In this document: positions 35,931 to 44,306 of the stretch, one piece after another
How positions within the stretch are numbered: the first letter of the stretch is position 1
How the letters are laid out: each line of letters begins with the position of its first letter
NCBI GenBank assembly: GCA_030442055.1
Contig: JAUJEB010000001.1
Coordinates: 1,054,001-1,118,000, forward strand
Reading direction: 5' to 3'
Source of the DNA: Agaribacillus aureus
Lineage (GTDB): Bacteria > Bacteroidota > Bacteroidia > Cytophagales > Cyclobacteriaceae
Length of the DNA stretch: 64,000 nt
Notes under the pieces: generated by a model
Seen by the model: only the letters and a program-made list of their open reading frames with translations
Told to the model about the DNA's origin: nothing
Databases searched by the model: none
Position numbers and translations under genes: made by a program

Positions 35931-37113
35931 GTTGTAATCTTCTTTTTTTGTTCGCTTGTACTATATAATAATCAATTAATGGCGCAAATACATTCATTAA
36001 CAAGATGGCCATCATGATTCCTTCCGGGTAGGCAGGGTTCACAACTCTGATAATCACGGTGATAACACCAATTAAAAACCCATATATCCACTTACCGGTT
36101 TCGGTTTGAGCCGCGGTGACCGGGTCAGTGGCCATAAACACGGCGCCAAACGCCAGGCCGCCAATCACCAGGTGGTATTCAGCAGGCATCTGCATGTAGG
36201 TGTTAGCACCGATCAGGTTGAACAGCAATCCTGTAAGATAGGCTCCTCCGAATACCGATACAATAATTTTCCAGCTTCCCACACCGGTTAACACCAGGAT
36301 CAAACCACCAATCAAAGCCATGATCACGGAAGTCTCTCCTATTGATCCGGGTATCTGTCCCCAAACCAGGTTGCCAAAATCGAAGAGGCCACTATGCCAG
36401 CTATTGCTCAGGGCGTCTACCACAACGGCCCCGGTATTGGATGCCTCAGCTGCGATAGCCAGGGCCGTAGCACCGGAATAGCCATCAATCACCTGTGCAT
36501 CTCCGATGTAAGTCCAAACATCTCCGGATAAATCGGTTGGATAGGCAAAATATAAAAAAGCCCTTGCTGTAAGGGCCACATTAAGAATATTCATACCAGT
36601 TCCGCCAAAGGCTTCCTTTCCAATGACAACGGCAAATACGGTTGCCAGGGCTACCTGCCAAAGAGGTACCGTGGGAGGCATTACCAAAGGAATCAACATA
36701 CCGGTGACAAGAAAGCCTTCGTTAATCGCGTGCCTTCTAAAGGTGGCAAAGGTAAACTCGACGGTTAGGCCGGACGCATATGAAACTACGACAACCGGCA
36801 ATACTTTCACGGCTCCGATTAAAAGGGAGTCAACACTAAAAAAAGCAACATCCTGACCCTGGGCAATGAAATGCTGGTAGCCAGCATTAAAAATGCCAAA
36901 AATCAGACACGGCACCATAGCGATAATCACTGTCATCATCATCCGCTTCATGTCGACGGCATCCTTTATTTGAGTTCCGGTCGCCTTGGTAGTGCTTTTA
37001 GGTGTGTACAGGAGCGTCTCATGCGCCTCAAAAATATAATAGAACTTTTCCCACTTACCCCCTTTTTCAAAATGAGGTTTTTGCTTGTCCAAAAAGTCTC
37101 TTAATAATTTCAT
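35917..37113 (-). CDS. nqrB: Na+-translocating NADH:quinone reductase subunit B (FMN)
   Basis: The 398-residue membrane subunit (about 10 helices) has the covalent FMN site at the Thr of DGYSGATALA. The start FLDKQKPHFEKGGKWEKFYY is typical of the family. It binds riboflavin and forms the sodium path with NqrD/E. It lies 8 bp after nqrA and overlaps nqrC by 14 bp. Confidence 0.96.
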   Translation of the reverse strand: MKLLRDFLDKQKPHFEKGGKWEKFYYIFEAHETLLYTPKSTTKATGTQIKDAVDMKRMMMTVIIAMVPCLIFGIFNAGYQHFIAQGQDVAFFSVDSLLIGAVKVLPVVVVSYASGLTVEFTFATFRRHAINEGFLVTGMLIPLVMPPTVPLWQVALATVFAVVIGKEAFGGTGMNILNVALTARAFLYFAYPTDLSGDVWTYIGDAQVIDGYSGATALAIAAEASNTGAVVVDALSNSWHSGLFDFGNLVWGQIPGSIGETSVIMALIGGLILVLTGVGSWKIIVSVFGGAYLTGLLFNLIGANTYMQMPAEYHLVIGGLAFGAVFMATDPVTAAQTETGKWIYGFLIGVITVIIRVVNPAYPEGIMMAILLMNVFAPLIDYYIVQANKKRRLQRATV

Positions 37114-37121
37114 TATATCGC

Positions 37122-38483
37122 TTAGCTATATTGCATTAAATTTAGTCCATCTCTTAAAATTGCCTGGATATCATGTTTGGAAACATCCACAAACTCACAT
37201 AACGCCAGGTCTTCCTCTATCACTTCATATATTCCCAGCGCTTCCATAGCGTCAAAATCCTCAGCCATGATTGCCTTGATCAAATACATAGGCAATACAT
37301 CCATTGGAATCACTCTTTCAAAAACCCCTGTTTGCACAAAAGCCCTATCTTCCCCATGCGTATTCGTATCTACCACGTAATCCTTTTTTGGCATCATAAA
37401 GGACAGCAGGCCAAAGGCCCGGTGGAAACTTAATTTTTTTGTGCTAGGCAATATCCACCCAAAGAATTCATGATAATCACCCTCGGGAATAACGGTCACC
37501 TGATTGTCATAAAACCCAGTATGATCTTCCTTCCCGATCCTTTTCCCCGTCAGCACATTTCCGGAAACGTATCTAAGGTGATCTGATTTTAAGTTATTCT
37601 CAATAATTTTTTTAATTGAACCGCCTGTGTAAGTTTTATAGTATTGGGGGGTTTTTACCTCGGATCCGGTGAGAGCCACCAACCTAGAGGCATCGTATTT
37701 CCCTTCCAAAAACAGCTTGCCGATTTGCACTACACCAAACGGGCTAACGGTCCAGACAATATCGCCTTTTCTAATCGGATCGATATGGTGAATCTGAACA
37801 CCTACATTCCCCGCCGGATGTGGCCCGGAAAACTTATTGATCTGGATATCCTTGGTTTGTGATAACAATCCTGAGACCTCAGAATTAGCGTCAACATTCA
37901 GATGTATGGAAGGAGAAAATTTCCTTAACACTGCGATACCAGCTTCAAAATATTTGTCCTGGTCCTTAATCAGAAAATCGAGATCGGGGGCCAGCGGATT
38001 GGTATCGAAAGCTGAAATGAATATAGATTTGGGATGAGCTGCCGGATCGGCAATTATGCCGTAGGGACGTTGAATGATATTGGGCCACACACCGCTGGCT
38101 ATCATAGGTTCCAGGCAATCTTCGGTTTTCAGGTTGACAATGTCAGAAATGGTGTAGGTAGGAAACTGGACATATTCTATCTCTTTATCAGCGAGAATAA
38201 CAATTTCCAGTAACTTCCTTTTGTCTCCCCTTTTTACGGCTACTACTTCTCCGCTAACCGGAGCTGTGTGCTTAATTTTGTCATTTTTTCCATCAATGAG
38301 AACCGGCGTTCCCGCTTTTACGGTGTCTCCCTCCCGAACTAAAACTTTGGGTCTTAAAATACCTTGAAAATCTGTGGGTTTTACGGCGTAGGTGTCAGGC
38401 CGTTCAACTCCCGCGATCTGTTTTTCAGCTTTCCCTGCCAGTTTGATGTCAAATCCCTTTTTAAGCTTTACAAACTTCGACAT
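37122..38483 (-). CDS. nqrA: Na+-translocating NADH:quinone reductase subunit A
   Basis: The 453-residue soluble subunit starts MSKFVKLKKGFDIKLAGKAE and has the lipoyl-like domain (DTVKAGTPVLIDGKNDK, SGEVVAVKRGDKRKLLEIVI) and the quinone-side NqrA core (HPAGNVGVQIHHIDPI, WTVSPFGVVQIGKLFLEGKY). It is the first gene of the nqrABCDE operon. The candidate promoter is about 38 bp upstream. Confidence 0.96.
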   Translation of the reverse strand: MSKFVKLKKGFDIKLAGKAEKQIAGVERPDTYAVKPTDFQGILRPKVLVREGDTVKAGTPVLIDGKNDKIKHTAPVSGEVVAVKRGDKRKLLEIVILADKEIEYVQFPTYTISDIVNLKTEDCLEPMIASGVWPNIIQRPYGIIADPAAHPKSIFISAFDTNPLAPDLDFLIKDQDKYFEAGIAVLRKFSPSIHLNVDANSEVSGLLSQTKDIQINKFSGPHPAGNVGVQIHHIDPIRKGDIVWTVSPFGVVQIGKLFLEGKYDASRLVALTGSEVKTPQYYKTYTGGSIKKIIENNLKSDHLRYVSGNVLTGKRIGKEDHTGFYDNQVTVIPEGDYHEFFGWILPSTKKLSFHRAFGLLSFMMPKKDYVVDTNTHGEDRAFVQTGVFERVIPMDVLPMYLIKAIMAEDFDAMEALGIYEVIEEDLALCEFVDVSKHDIQAILRDGLNLMQYS

Positions 38484-38521
38484 AAAAGTTGTTATAAGTA
38501 ATCAAAACGTTTAAAACGTGG

Positions 38522-38529
38522 CAAAATTA
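38522..38529 (-). promoter_or_regulatory. Candidate -7 element of the nqr operon
   Basis: TAATTTTG on the minus strand fits TAnnTTTG and lies 38 bp before the nqrA start. No clear -33 TTTG is seen at the expected spacing, so support is moderate. Confidence 0.4.
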
Positions 38530-38755
38530 ATAAAAATTTGAACAATAAAAATTTAATTAATGGGATTTAAATATTATTTAGAATAATTGTAAAAACGATT
38601 GTTAACGGAATAGGCTCGGGGAGTTGGAGTGTGGGTGTGAGCGGTGGTTAGATCCGACGCTTTTGGCTTCAATTAAACTAAAAGAATCCATGTTGTTTAC
38701 CACTCAAAATACCGGCACCAACTGATCATTCCTCCGCGAACCATCTCTGCTCCTA

Positions 38756-39652
38756 TTACTCCATCACCGGATCCAGATCCAGGGACCTGATCCGCTCCGC
38801 CACCTTCTCCATTAACCACATAGGCGTACTGGTAGCGCCACAAATTCCTACCGAATCGCCAGGTTCAAACCAAGCCAAATCCAATTCCTCCTCGCTCTCG
38901 ATAAAATAGCTTCTTTCGTTTTCATTTTGGCATACACTGAATAAAGCTCTCCCATTTGAGCTTTTTTTCCCGCTAACAAAAACAATAACATCATGGTTAC
39001 CGGCAAATTTCAGCAAATGCGGCTCCCGGTTGGACACCTGGCGGCAAATGCTGTCATTAGCAATAAAGTCACCATCTGTAAAATCCGTTTTTTCTCTGGC
39101 TAACCGCTCTTGTATCAATGCTTTGATCTGATAAAACCCCTTGGTGCTTTTAGTTGTTTGGCTAAACAAAGTAACCGGACGCGAAAAGTCAATTTTTCCC
39201 AAATCCTCTTCAGTGGTCACAATAATAGCCTCACCATTTGTTTGGCCGGTAATGCCGATAACCTCTGCATGCCCTTTTTTTCCGTAAATAACGACCTGGC
39301 CATTTACTTTTTGCATTTGATCATAGGCGTGTTTTACCCGATTCTGAAGCTTCAATACTACCGGACACGAAGCATCCACCAACTCGAGGTTATTTTCCAT
39401 CGCCGTTTTATAGGTTTCCGGGGGCTCGCCATGAGCGCGGATTAGTACCTTGGCATCTCTAATATGTTGTAGCTGATCGCGATTAATGATTCGCAAACCC
39501 TGATCATATAATCGCTTCACCTCCATATCATTATGTACAATATCGCCCAGGCAATATAAATGGCCTTCTTCCCGCATCTCATCTTCAGCCATTTTAATGG
39601 CGAACTCAACGCCAAAACAATATCCTGAATTTTGATCTATTTCTACAACCAT
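38756..39652 (-). CDS. ispH: 4-hydroxy-3-methylbut-2-enyl diphosphate reductase
   Basis: The 298-residue iron-sulfur enzyme makes IPP and DMAPP in the last step of the MEP isoprenoid pathway. The three cluster cysteines are recognisable: Cys12 (SGYCFGV), one in DASCPVV and one in NDSICRQVSNRE. The active-site HAEVIGITGQ and the RAHGEPP loop are also present. It follows cmk by 11 bp on the same strand, a pair found together in many Bacteroidota. Confidence 0.95.
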   Translation of the reverse strand: MVVEIDQNSGYCFGVEFAIKMAEDEMREEGHLYCLGDIVHNDMEVKRLYDQGLRIINRDQLQHIRDAKVLIRAHGEPPETYKTAMENNLELVDASCPVVLKLQNRVKHAYDQMQKVNGQVVIYGKKGHAEVIGITGQTNGEAIIVTTEEDLGKIDFSRPVTLFSQTTKSTKGFYQIKALIQERLAREKTDFTDGDFIANDSICRQVSNREPHLLKFAGNHDVIVFVSGKKSSNGRALFSVCQNENERSYFIESEEELDLAWFEPGDSVGICGATSTPMWLMEKVAERIRSLDLDPVME

Positions 39653-39663
39653 AATATAGCTGT

Positions 39664-40341
39664 TTAATTAATTATTTTTTCCGCCAGTCGCACAATTTGA
39701 TCGATTTGCTCCTCCATTGTCAATTTTGTGGTGTCGATAACATAAGCATCGTCGGCTTTCTTAAGAGGGCTTTCAGACCTGGTAGTATCGATGGCATCCC
39801 TGTGCTGTAAATTTTTTTTCACCTCATCAAACGTGATCATTTCACCTTTTTCCAGCAATTCGCGTTGACGCCTTTCCGCTCTTACGTCAAAATCAGCCGT
39901 CATGAAAATTTTCAATTCCGCATCCGGAAAGACAAAAGATCCGATATCTCTGCCGTCCATGACTACAGCCTTATTTTTTCCCAATTTCCTCTGCTGCTCA
40001 ACCATTGCTTTCCTTACCTTCGCAAGGGCACTTACTTCACTGACTTTCATGGAAACATCCATCCTTCTAATTTCTTTTTCAACATTCAATCCATTCAAAT
40101 AAGTTTCATTTGTTCCGGTTGCCGGATTGCATTTAAAGCTTATATGGATTTGATCGAGGGCTTTTTCTACGTTTTTAGGATTGGTGAGGTTAATATAGTT
40201 TTGGATAAAAAACAATGTTACGGCACGGTACATGGCACCAGTATCAATATAAATATACCCTAATCTGGAAGCTACTTCCTTAGCGGTAGAGCTTTTCCCA
40301 CAAGCAGAATAGCCATCCACAGCTATTACGATTTTTTTCAT
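39664..40341 (-). CDS. cmk: Cytidylate kinase
   Basis: The 225-residue protein has the P-loop GYSACGKSSTA, the substrate motif DGRDIGSFVFPDAELKIFMT and the lid RAERRQREL. It phosphorylates CMP and dCMP. It is the first gene of the cmk-ispH pair. Confidence 0.96.
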   Translation of the reverse strand: MKKIVIAVDGYSACGKSSTAKEVASRLGYIYIDTGAMYRAVTLFFIQNYINLTNPKNVEKALDQIHISFKCNPATGTNETYLNGLNVEKEIRRMDVSMKVSEVSALAKVRKAMVEQQRKLGKNKAVVMDGRDIGSFVFPDAELKIFMTADFDVRAERRQRELLEKGEMITFDEVKKNLQHRDAIDTTRSESPLKKADDAYVIDTTKLTMEEQIDQIVRLAEKIIN

Positions 40342-40451
40342 CCAGGATAAAAAAACGACAACATTTAATACAGCAAGCTTTCAATTTGCTCGCAAATATA
40401 ATATAATATTGATAGCTTTAGTAGATGAAGTAATATATTCCGGTATATTCC

Positions 40452-40589
40452 TTAACAATCCTTTGTAGGGCACGGAATAGGCTTATTTTTTTTGAGTTTT
40501 TTACCCCGGTGCTGGGTGGAAGAACAAGCCGTAAAAAGCGATGACAAAACGATCAATACTGTTAATATAATACTTATTTTCTTTTTCAA
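40452..40589 (-). CDS. Small lipoprotein (45 residues)
   Basis: From the TTG at 40589 an open frame of 45 codons encodes a lysine-rich start (KKKIS), a hydrophobic stretch (about 6-19) and a lipobox FTAC (Cys21), then a basic tail with KKLKKNKPIPCPTKDC at the end. Two extra cysteines near the C-terminus could form a disulfide. I know of similar short Bacteroidota lipoproteins with a PCP...C tail but cannot name a family. No ATG start exists in frame, which lowers confidence. It lies in the gap between cmk and the adenine deaminase gene. Confidence 0.55.
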   Translation of the reverse strand: MKKKISIILTVLIVLSSLFTACSSTQHRGKKLKKNKPIPCPTKDC

Positions 40590-40747
40590 AGCGTTCGTTG
40601 TTATGATTGATGGGTACAAATATAACCTGATTTTAATAAGCTAATTTTTAATACTTCTTATAAATTCACACACGTAAGAACATAACCGCGAATCACCGGG
40701 GATTATTGTACATTTACGCCCTTAAACTATTAACTGAAATAAGCATT

Positions 40748-42382
40748 ATGGATAACAACTTCAGCATCTCCGGTCATATCATTGACATTTTGGGGGAAAG
40801 GATTTATAAAGGGGAAATTTCCGTGGCGAATGGCCGCATAGCCGGCATCAGGGAAACGGCGGAAGTTGAAGATCAATATTTATTGCCAGGCCTTATCGAT
40901 TCACATGTTCATATTGAAAGTTCCATGTTGGTGCCATCGGAGTTTGCCAGGCTATCGGTAGTTCACGGTACAGTAGCCACTGTTTCCGATCCGCATGAAA
41001 TAGGTAATGTCCTGGGGGTGGAAGGGGTAAAATATATGATTGAAAATGGGAAAGAGGTAGATTTCAAATTTTTCTTTGGCGCCCCCTCCTGCGTACCGGC
41101 CACCACTTTCGAGACGGCTGGGAAAACTATTACACCCAATGAAATTGACCAGTTGTTATCCATGAAGGAAGTTAAGTATCTGGCGGAAATGATGAACTGG
41201 CCCGGTGTGCTGGGTCAGGATCCTCTGGTAATGGAGAAATTAGCCGTAGCCAAAAAACACCAAAAGGTAATAGACGGGCACGCCCCTGGCCTGAGGGGTG
41301 AGATGGCACTTGATTACATCAAAGCCGGCATATCCACCGATCATGAATGTTTTACGAAGGAGGAAGCATTAGACAAACTGGCGCACGGCATGAAAATCAT
41401 CATCCGTGAAGGAAGTGCCGCCAAAAACTTCGAGGCACTTATCCCTTTATTGAGCGACTATGAAAACGAAATTATGTTTTGCTCGGATGACAAACATCCG
41501 GACAACCTCGTTGAAGGCCATATTAACCAACTGGTAAAAAGGGCACTGGCAAAAGGCATCGGCTTATTTAAGGTATTAAAGGCAGCCTGCGTCAATCCCG
41601 TTCGTCATTACGGACTCGAGGTCGGACTGCTCAAAGCAGGGGATCCGGCAGATTTTATTGTGATCGATCACCCCGAAACTTTTAAAATTATCCAAACTTT
41701 CATTAACGGGAAATTGGTTGCAGAAAATGGGGAAACCCGTATTGAATCGGTACAAAACCCTATTATTAATAACTTCTCTATCCAGCCGTTGCAACCAGCT
41801 GCACTTAAGTTACACGCTAAAGGCACCAAAGTAAACGTTATTGAAGCATTGGATGGCCAGTTGATCACCAACAGGTTAAAAGTTCCGTGTTCTGTTGAAG
41901 ATGGTTTTATGGTATCAAATGTTGAGGAAGATATATTAAAGCTGGTGGTTATCAACCGGTATCAGGCGGCTTCACCTGCAATCGCCTTTATCAAGAATTT
42001 TGGCTTGAAATCCGGGGCTATTGCTTCATCGGTTGCTCATGATTCCCATAATATCATCGCCGTGGGGGTAGACGATGACAGTTTGTGTCGGGCTGTTAAC
42101 TTAATTATTGAAGAAAAAGGAGGTGTTTCGGCGGTGGGCCAGGAAGAAGAAAGAGTGGTGCCCCTGCCTGTAGCTGGGTTAATGTCCCCGCTGGATGGCT
42201 ATGAAATTGCGAGGGATTATGCTTCTATAGACAATTTTTCCAAAAAACTGGGAAGCAGTCTCAACTCGCCATTTATGACACTTTCTTTTATGGCTTTGTT
42301 GGTGATTCCTTCCTGTAAATTAAGTGACAAGGGTTTGTTCGATGGAGAGAAATTCGAATTTATAAAACTTTTTGAGGCATAA
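40748..42382 (+). CDS. ade: Adenine deaminase
   Basis: The ATG at 40748 (MDNNFSISGHIID) gives 544 residues; the earlier start at 40706 adds 14 residues with no family support. This is an amidohydrolase-fold enzyme with the metal motif DSHVHIESSM, then DPHEIGNVLG, DGHAPGLRG, STDHECFTKEEA, CSDDKHPDN and a C-terminal ADE domain (AVGQEEERVVPLPVAGLMS). It converts adenine to hypoxanthine in purine salvage. The next gene begins 39 bp after it. Confidence 0.95.
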   Translation: MDNNFSISGHIIDILGERIYKGEISVANGRIAGIRETAEVEDQYLLPGLIDSHVHIESSMLVPSEFARLSVVHGTVATVSDPHEIGNVLGVEGVKYMIENGKEVDFKFFFGAPSCVPATTFETAGKTITPNEIDQLLSMKEVKYLAEMMNWPGVLGQDPLVMEKLAVAKKHQKVIDGHAPGLRGEMALDYIKAGISTDHECFTKEEALDKLAHGMKIIIREGSAAKNFEALIPLLSDYENEIMFCSDDKHPDNLVEGHINQLVKRALAKGIGLFKVLKAACVNPVRHYGLEVGLLKAGDPADFIVIDHPETFKIIQTFINGKLVAENGETRIESVQNPIINNFSIQPLQPAALKLHAKGTKVNVIEALDGQLITNRLKVPCSVEDGFMVSNVEEDILKLVVINRYQAASPAIAFIKNFGLKSGAIASSVAHDSHNIIAVGVDDDSLCRAVNLIIEEKGGVSAVGQEEERVVPLPVAGLMSPLDGYEIARDYASIDNFSKKLGSSLNSPFMTLSFMALLVIPSCKLSDKGLFDGEKFEFIKLFEA

Positions 42383-42421
42383 TCAAGTCCTATAAGGTGA
42401 GTACAAGTAATTTAACATAAA

Positions 42422-42706
42422 ATGGAAGATCAAAAACAAGGGAGCGCTGAAAAGCTTTTCAAGAATTTCGGAAAAAAAATTGATGAACTGATTGACAAGG
42501 CTAAAAATAACAGTGACAACCTCGATCAGCGATTTGAAGATGGGATGGCAGAGATGAAAAAAAATTGGGATAAATTCGACAGTGAAGTAAAAAATTTCAC
42601 GGAAGAGCACAAAGACAAATTCCAGGAGGTTGGTATTCAAATAGAAAAAGCAGCGCAAGAATTAAAAAAAGCAGTGGAAGCCGCCTTTTCTAAAAACAAA
42701 AACTAA
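42422..42706 (+). CDS. Small charged helical protein
   Basis: The 94-residue protein is almost entirely helical and charged: repeated K/E pairs with aromatic residues every 7-11 positions (KLFKNFGKKIDELIDK, WDKFDSEVKNF). No signal or membrane segment. It may be a coiled-coil or apolipoprotein-like cytosolic protein. It starts 39 bp after ade and may be co-transcribed; function unknown. Confidence 0.7.
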   Translation: MEDQKQGSAEKLFKNFGKKIDELIDKAKNNSDNLDQRFEDGMAEMKKNWDKFDSEVKNFTEEHKDKFQEVGIQIEKAAQELKKAVEAAFSKNKN

Positions 42707-42729
42707 ATTGGCCCAAACGTTAGCCGCGT

Positions 42730-42746
42730 TAAGGTTTAAAACCTTA
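42730..42746. repeat. Near-perfect palindrome after the small helical gene
   Basis: TAAGGTTT-A-AAACCTTA forms 8-bp arms around one base. This kind of palindrome is frequent between genes in Bacteroidota and may be a weak terminator or a REP-like unit; no T run follows. Confidence 0.4.
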
Positions 42747-42861
42747 GATACCGCCAATTTTCCGTTTAAATAATTAGCATTGATGAAAAGTGCAAAATTT
42801 TATTTTTTAGTAAAAAATTAAATATTCAGTCAGGGACAAAACCTCAAAACATCGTACGTAT

Positions 42862-43575
42862 ATGACCAGGATTATTGAAACTAAGGAAATTTCAAGAGTT
42901 TATCAAATGGGAAGCGAAACCATTAATGCCCTGGTTTCTGTTTCCATCAGCATCAACAAAGGGGAATATGTGGCTTTTATGGGACCTTCCGGTTCGGGTA
43001 AATCGACGCTGATGAATATCATTGGCTGCCTGGATACGCCTTCGTCTGGCACTTATATTTTAAATAATAACGATGTAAGTGACTTAACGGAAAATGAGCT
43101 GGCGGAAATACGTAACAAAGAGATTGGCTTCGTTTTTCAAACTTTCAATCTTTTACCCAGAGCCAGCTCATTGGAAAATGTGGCACTTCCGCTAGTTTAT
43201 GCCGGCTTAAGTAAATATGACCGGGAAGAAAGAGCACTGGCAGCCTTGGATAATGTAGGCTTGGCCGACAGGGCCAGCCATAAACCCAACGAATTATCGG
43301 GCGGGCAGCGCCAGCGAGTGGCTATTGCCAGAGCCCTGGTTAATGATCCCAGTATCATATTGGCCGACGAACCAACCGGAAACCTTGACTCAAAAACCTC
43401 CTATAGCATTATGGATTTATTCCAGGAGTTACACGATAAGGGAAATACCATCATTATGGTTACGCATGAGGATGACATTGCCCACTACGCCCATCGTATC
43501 GTGCGGCTGCGCGATGGGTTGATCGAAAAAGACGAAATGAATGAAAGCGTCAGCAATACCCGCCCTGTGAGCTAG
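42862..43575 (+). CDS. LolD/MacB-type ABC transporter ATP-binding protein
   Basis: The 237-residue ATPase has Walker [10 protein letters not shown], the Q-loop region [18 protein letters not shown], the signature [15 protein letters not shown], Walker [12 protein letters not shown] and the H-loop VTHEDD. The family partners FtsX-type permeases, several of which exist in this window (2078, 50774) but none next door. It is the sort of shared ATPase that could serve such orphan permeases (inference). Confidence 0.93.
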   Translation: MTRIIETKEISRVYQMGSETINALVSVSISINKGEYVAFMGPSGSGKSTLMNIIGCLDTPSSGTYILNNNDVSDLTENELAEIRNKEIGFVFQTFNLLPRASSLENVALPLVYAGLSKYDREERALAALDNVGLADRASHKPNELSGGQRQRVAIARALVNDPSIILADEPTGNLDSKTSYSIMDLFQELHDKGNTIIMVTHEDDIAHYAHRIVRLRDGLIEKDEMNESVSNTRPVS

Positions 43576-43608
43576 GAAAAAAATAACCAACAGACCGCAA
43601 CACCTTCT

Positions 43609-43640
43609 TTTGATTGGCAGTTAAATTTTGAATATACTTG
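43609..43640 (+). promoter_or_regulatory. Promoter before the corrinoid adenosyltransferase
   Basis: TTTG at 43609-43612 is followed after 20 bases by TATACTTG (43633-43640), one base off the TAnnTTTG box. The ATG is at 43709. Confidence 0.45.
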
Positions 43641-43708
43641 CTTGTAAAAAGGAGGCACCATATAGCGGTTTCAAATAATGCTTCCATCAAAAAATCTGGC
43701 AAAATACC

Positions 43709-44266
43709 ATGAAGATATATACTAAAACCGGCGACAAGGGAACTACCGCCTTATTGGGCGGTACAAGAGTTGCTAAATCCCACGTAAGGATAGAGGCTTA
43801 CGGCACTATAGACGAATTAAATTCCCATATTGGATTAGTCAGTGATCAGGCAGTGAATGCCAAACGCATAACAATGCTGCGTGAAATTCAGGATAGATTA
43901 TTTACCATTGGCGCAACATTGGCTTCCGACCCTGAAAAGTCAAAAGTGGAAATACCTGATTTATTGGAAAGCGATGTCAGCCGGCTGGAAGAAGACATAG
44001 ACTCCATGACCGCTGAGCTTCCGGAAATGAGATCCTTTATTTTGCCGGGGGGGCATCCTGCGGTCTCATACTGTCATATTGCCCGATGTGTTTGCCGCAG
44101 AGCGGAAAGACTGGCCATCGGCCTGAGCCAGGATGAGTTTGTCGCCGCGTTGGTCATCAAATATTTAAACCGGCTTTCCGATTACCTTTTTGTATTGTCC
44201 AGAAAAATGGCTCAGGAGCTGGAAGTAGACGAAATTCCCTGGAGGCCGAGAGAAAAAAAACCCTGA
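43709..44266 (+). CDS. PduO-type cob(I)alamin adenosyltransferase
   Basis: The 185-residue enzyme has TKTGDKGTTALLGGTR (ATP loop), HVRIEAYGTIDELNSHIGL and the C-terminal YLNRLSDYLFVLSRKMAQ with the RRAER element before it. It attaches adenosyl to cobalamin to make coenzyme B12. No B12-dependent enzyme lies beside it here. Its last codons contain the terminator of the opposite gene. Confidence 0.93.
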   Translation: MKIYTKTGDKGTTALLGGTRVAKSHVRIEAYGTIDELNSHIGLVSDQAVNAKRITMLREIQDRLFTIGATLASDPEKSKVEIPDLLESDVSRLEEDIDSMTAELPEMRSFILPGGHPAVSYCHIARCVCRRAERLAIGLSQDEFVAALVIKYLNRLSDYLFVLSRKMAQELEVDEIPWRPREKKP

Positions 44267-44286
44267 AGCGATGAGGCCTCAGGGTT
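44253..44286 (-). terminator. Terminator of the secreted unknown, inside the 3' end of the adenosyltransferase gene
   Basis: AACCCTGA (44259-44266) pairs with TCAGGGTT (44279-44286) and is preceded on the plus strand by a run of A, giving T8 on the minus strand. The stem overlaps the last codon and stop of the + gene, so the two convergent ends share it. Confidence 0.75.
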
Positions 44287-44306
44287 CTAAAAGATTTTTT
44301 TATGTC

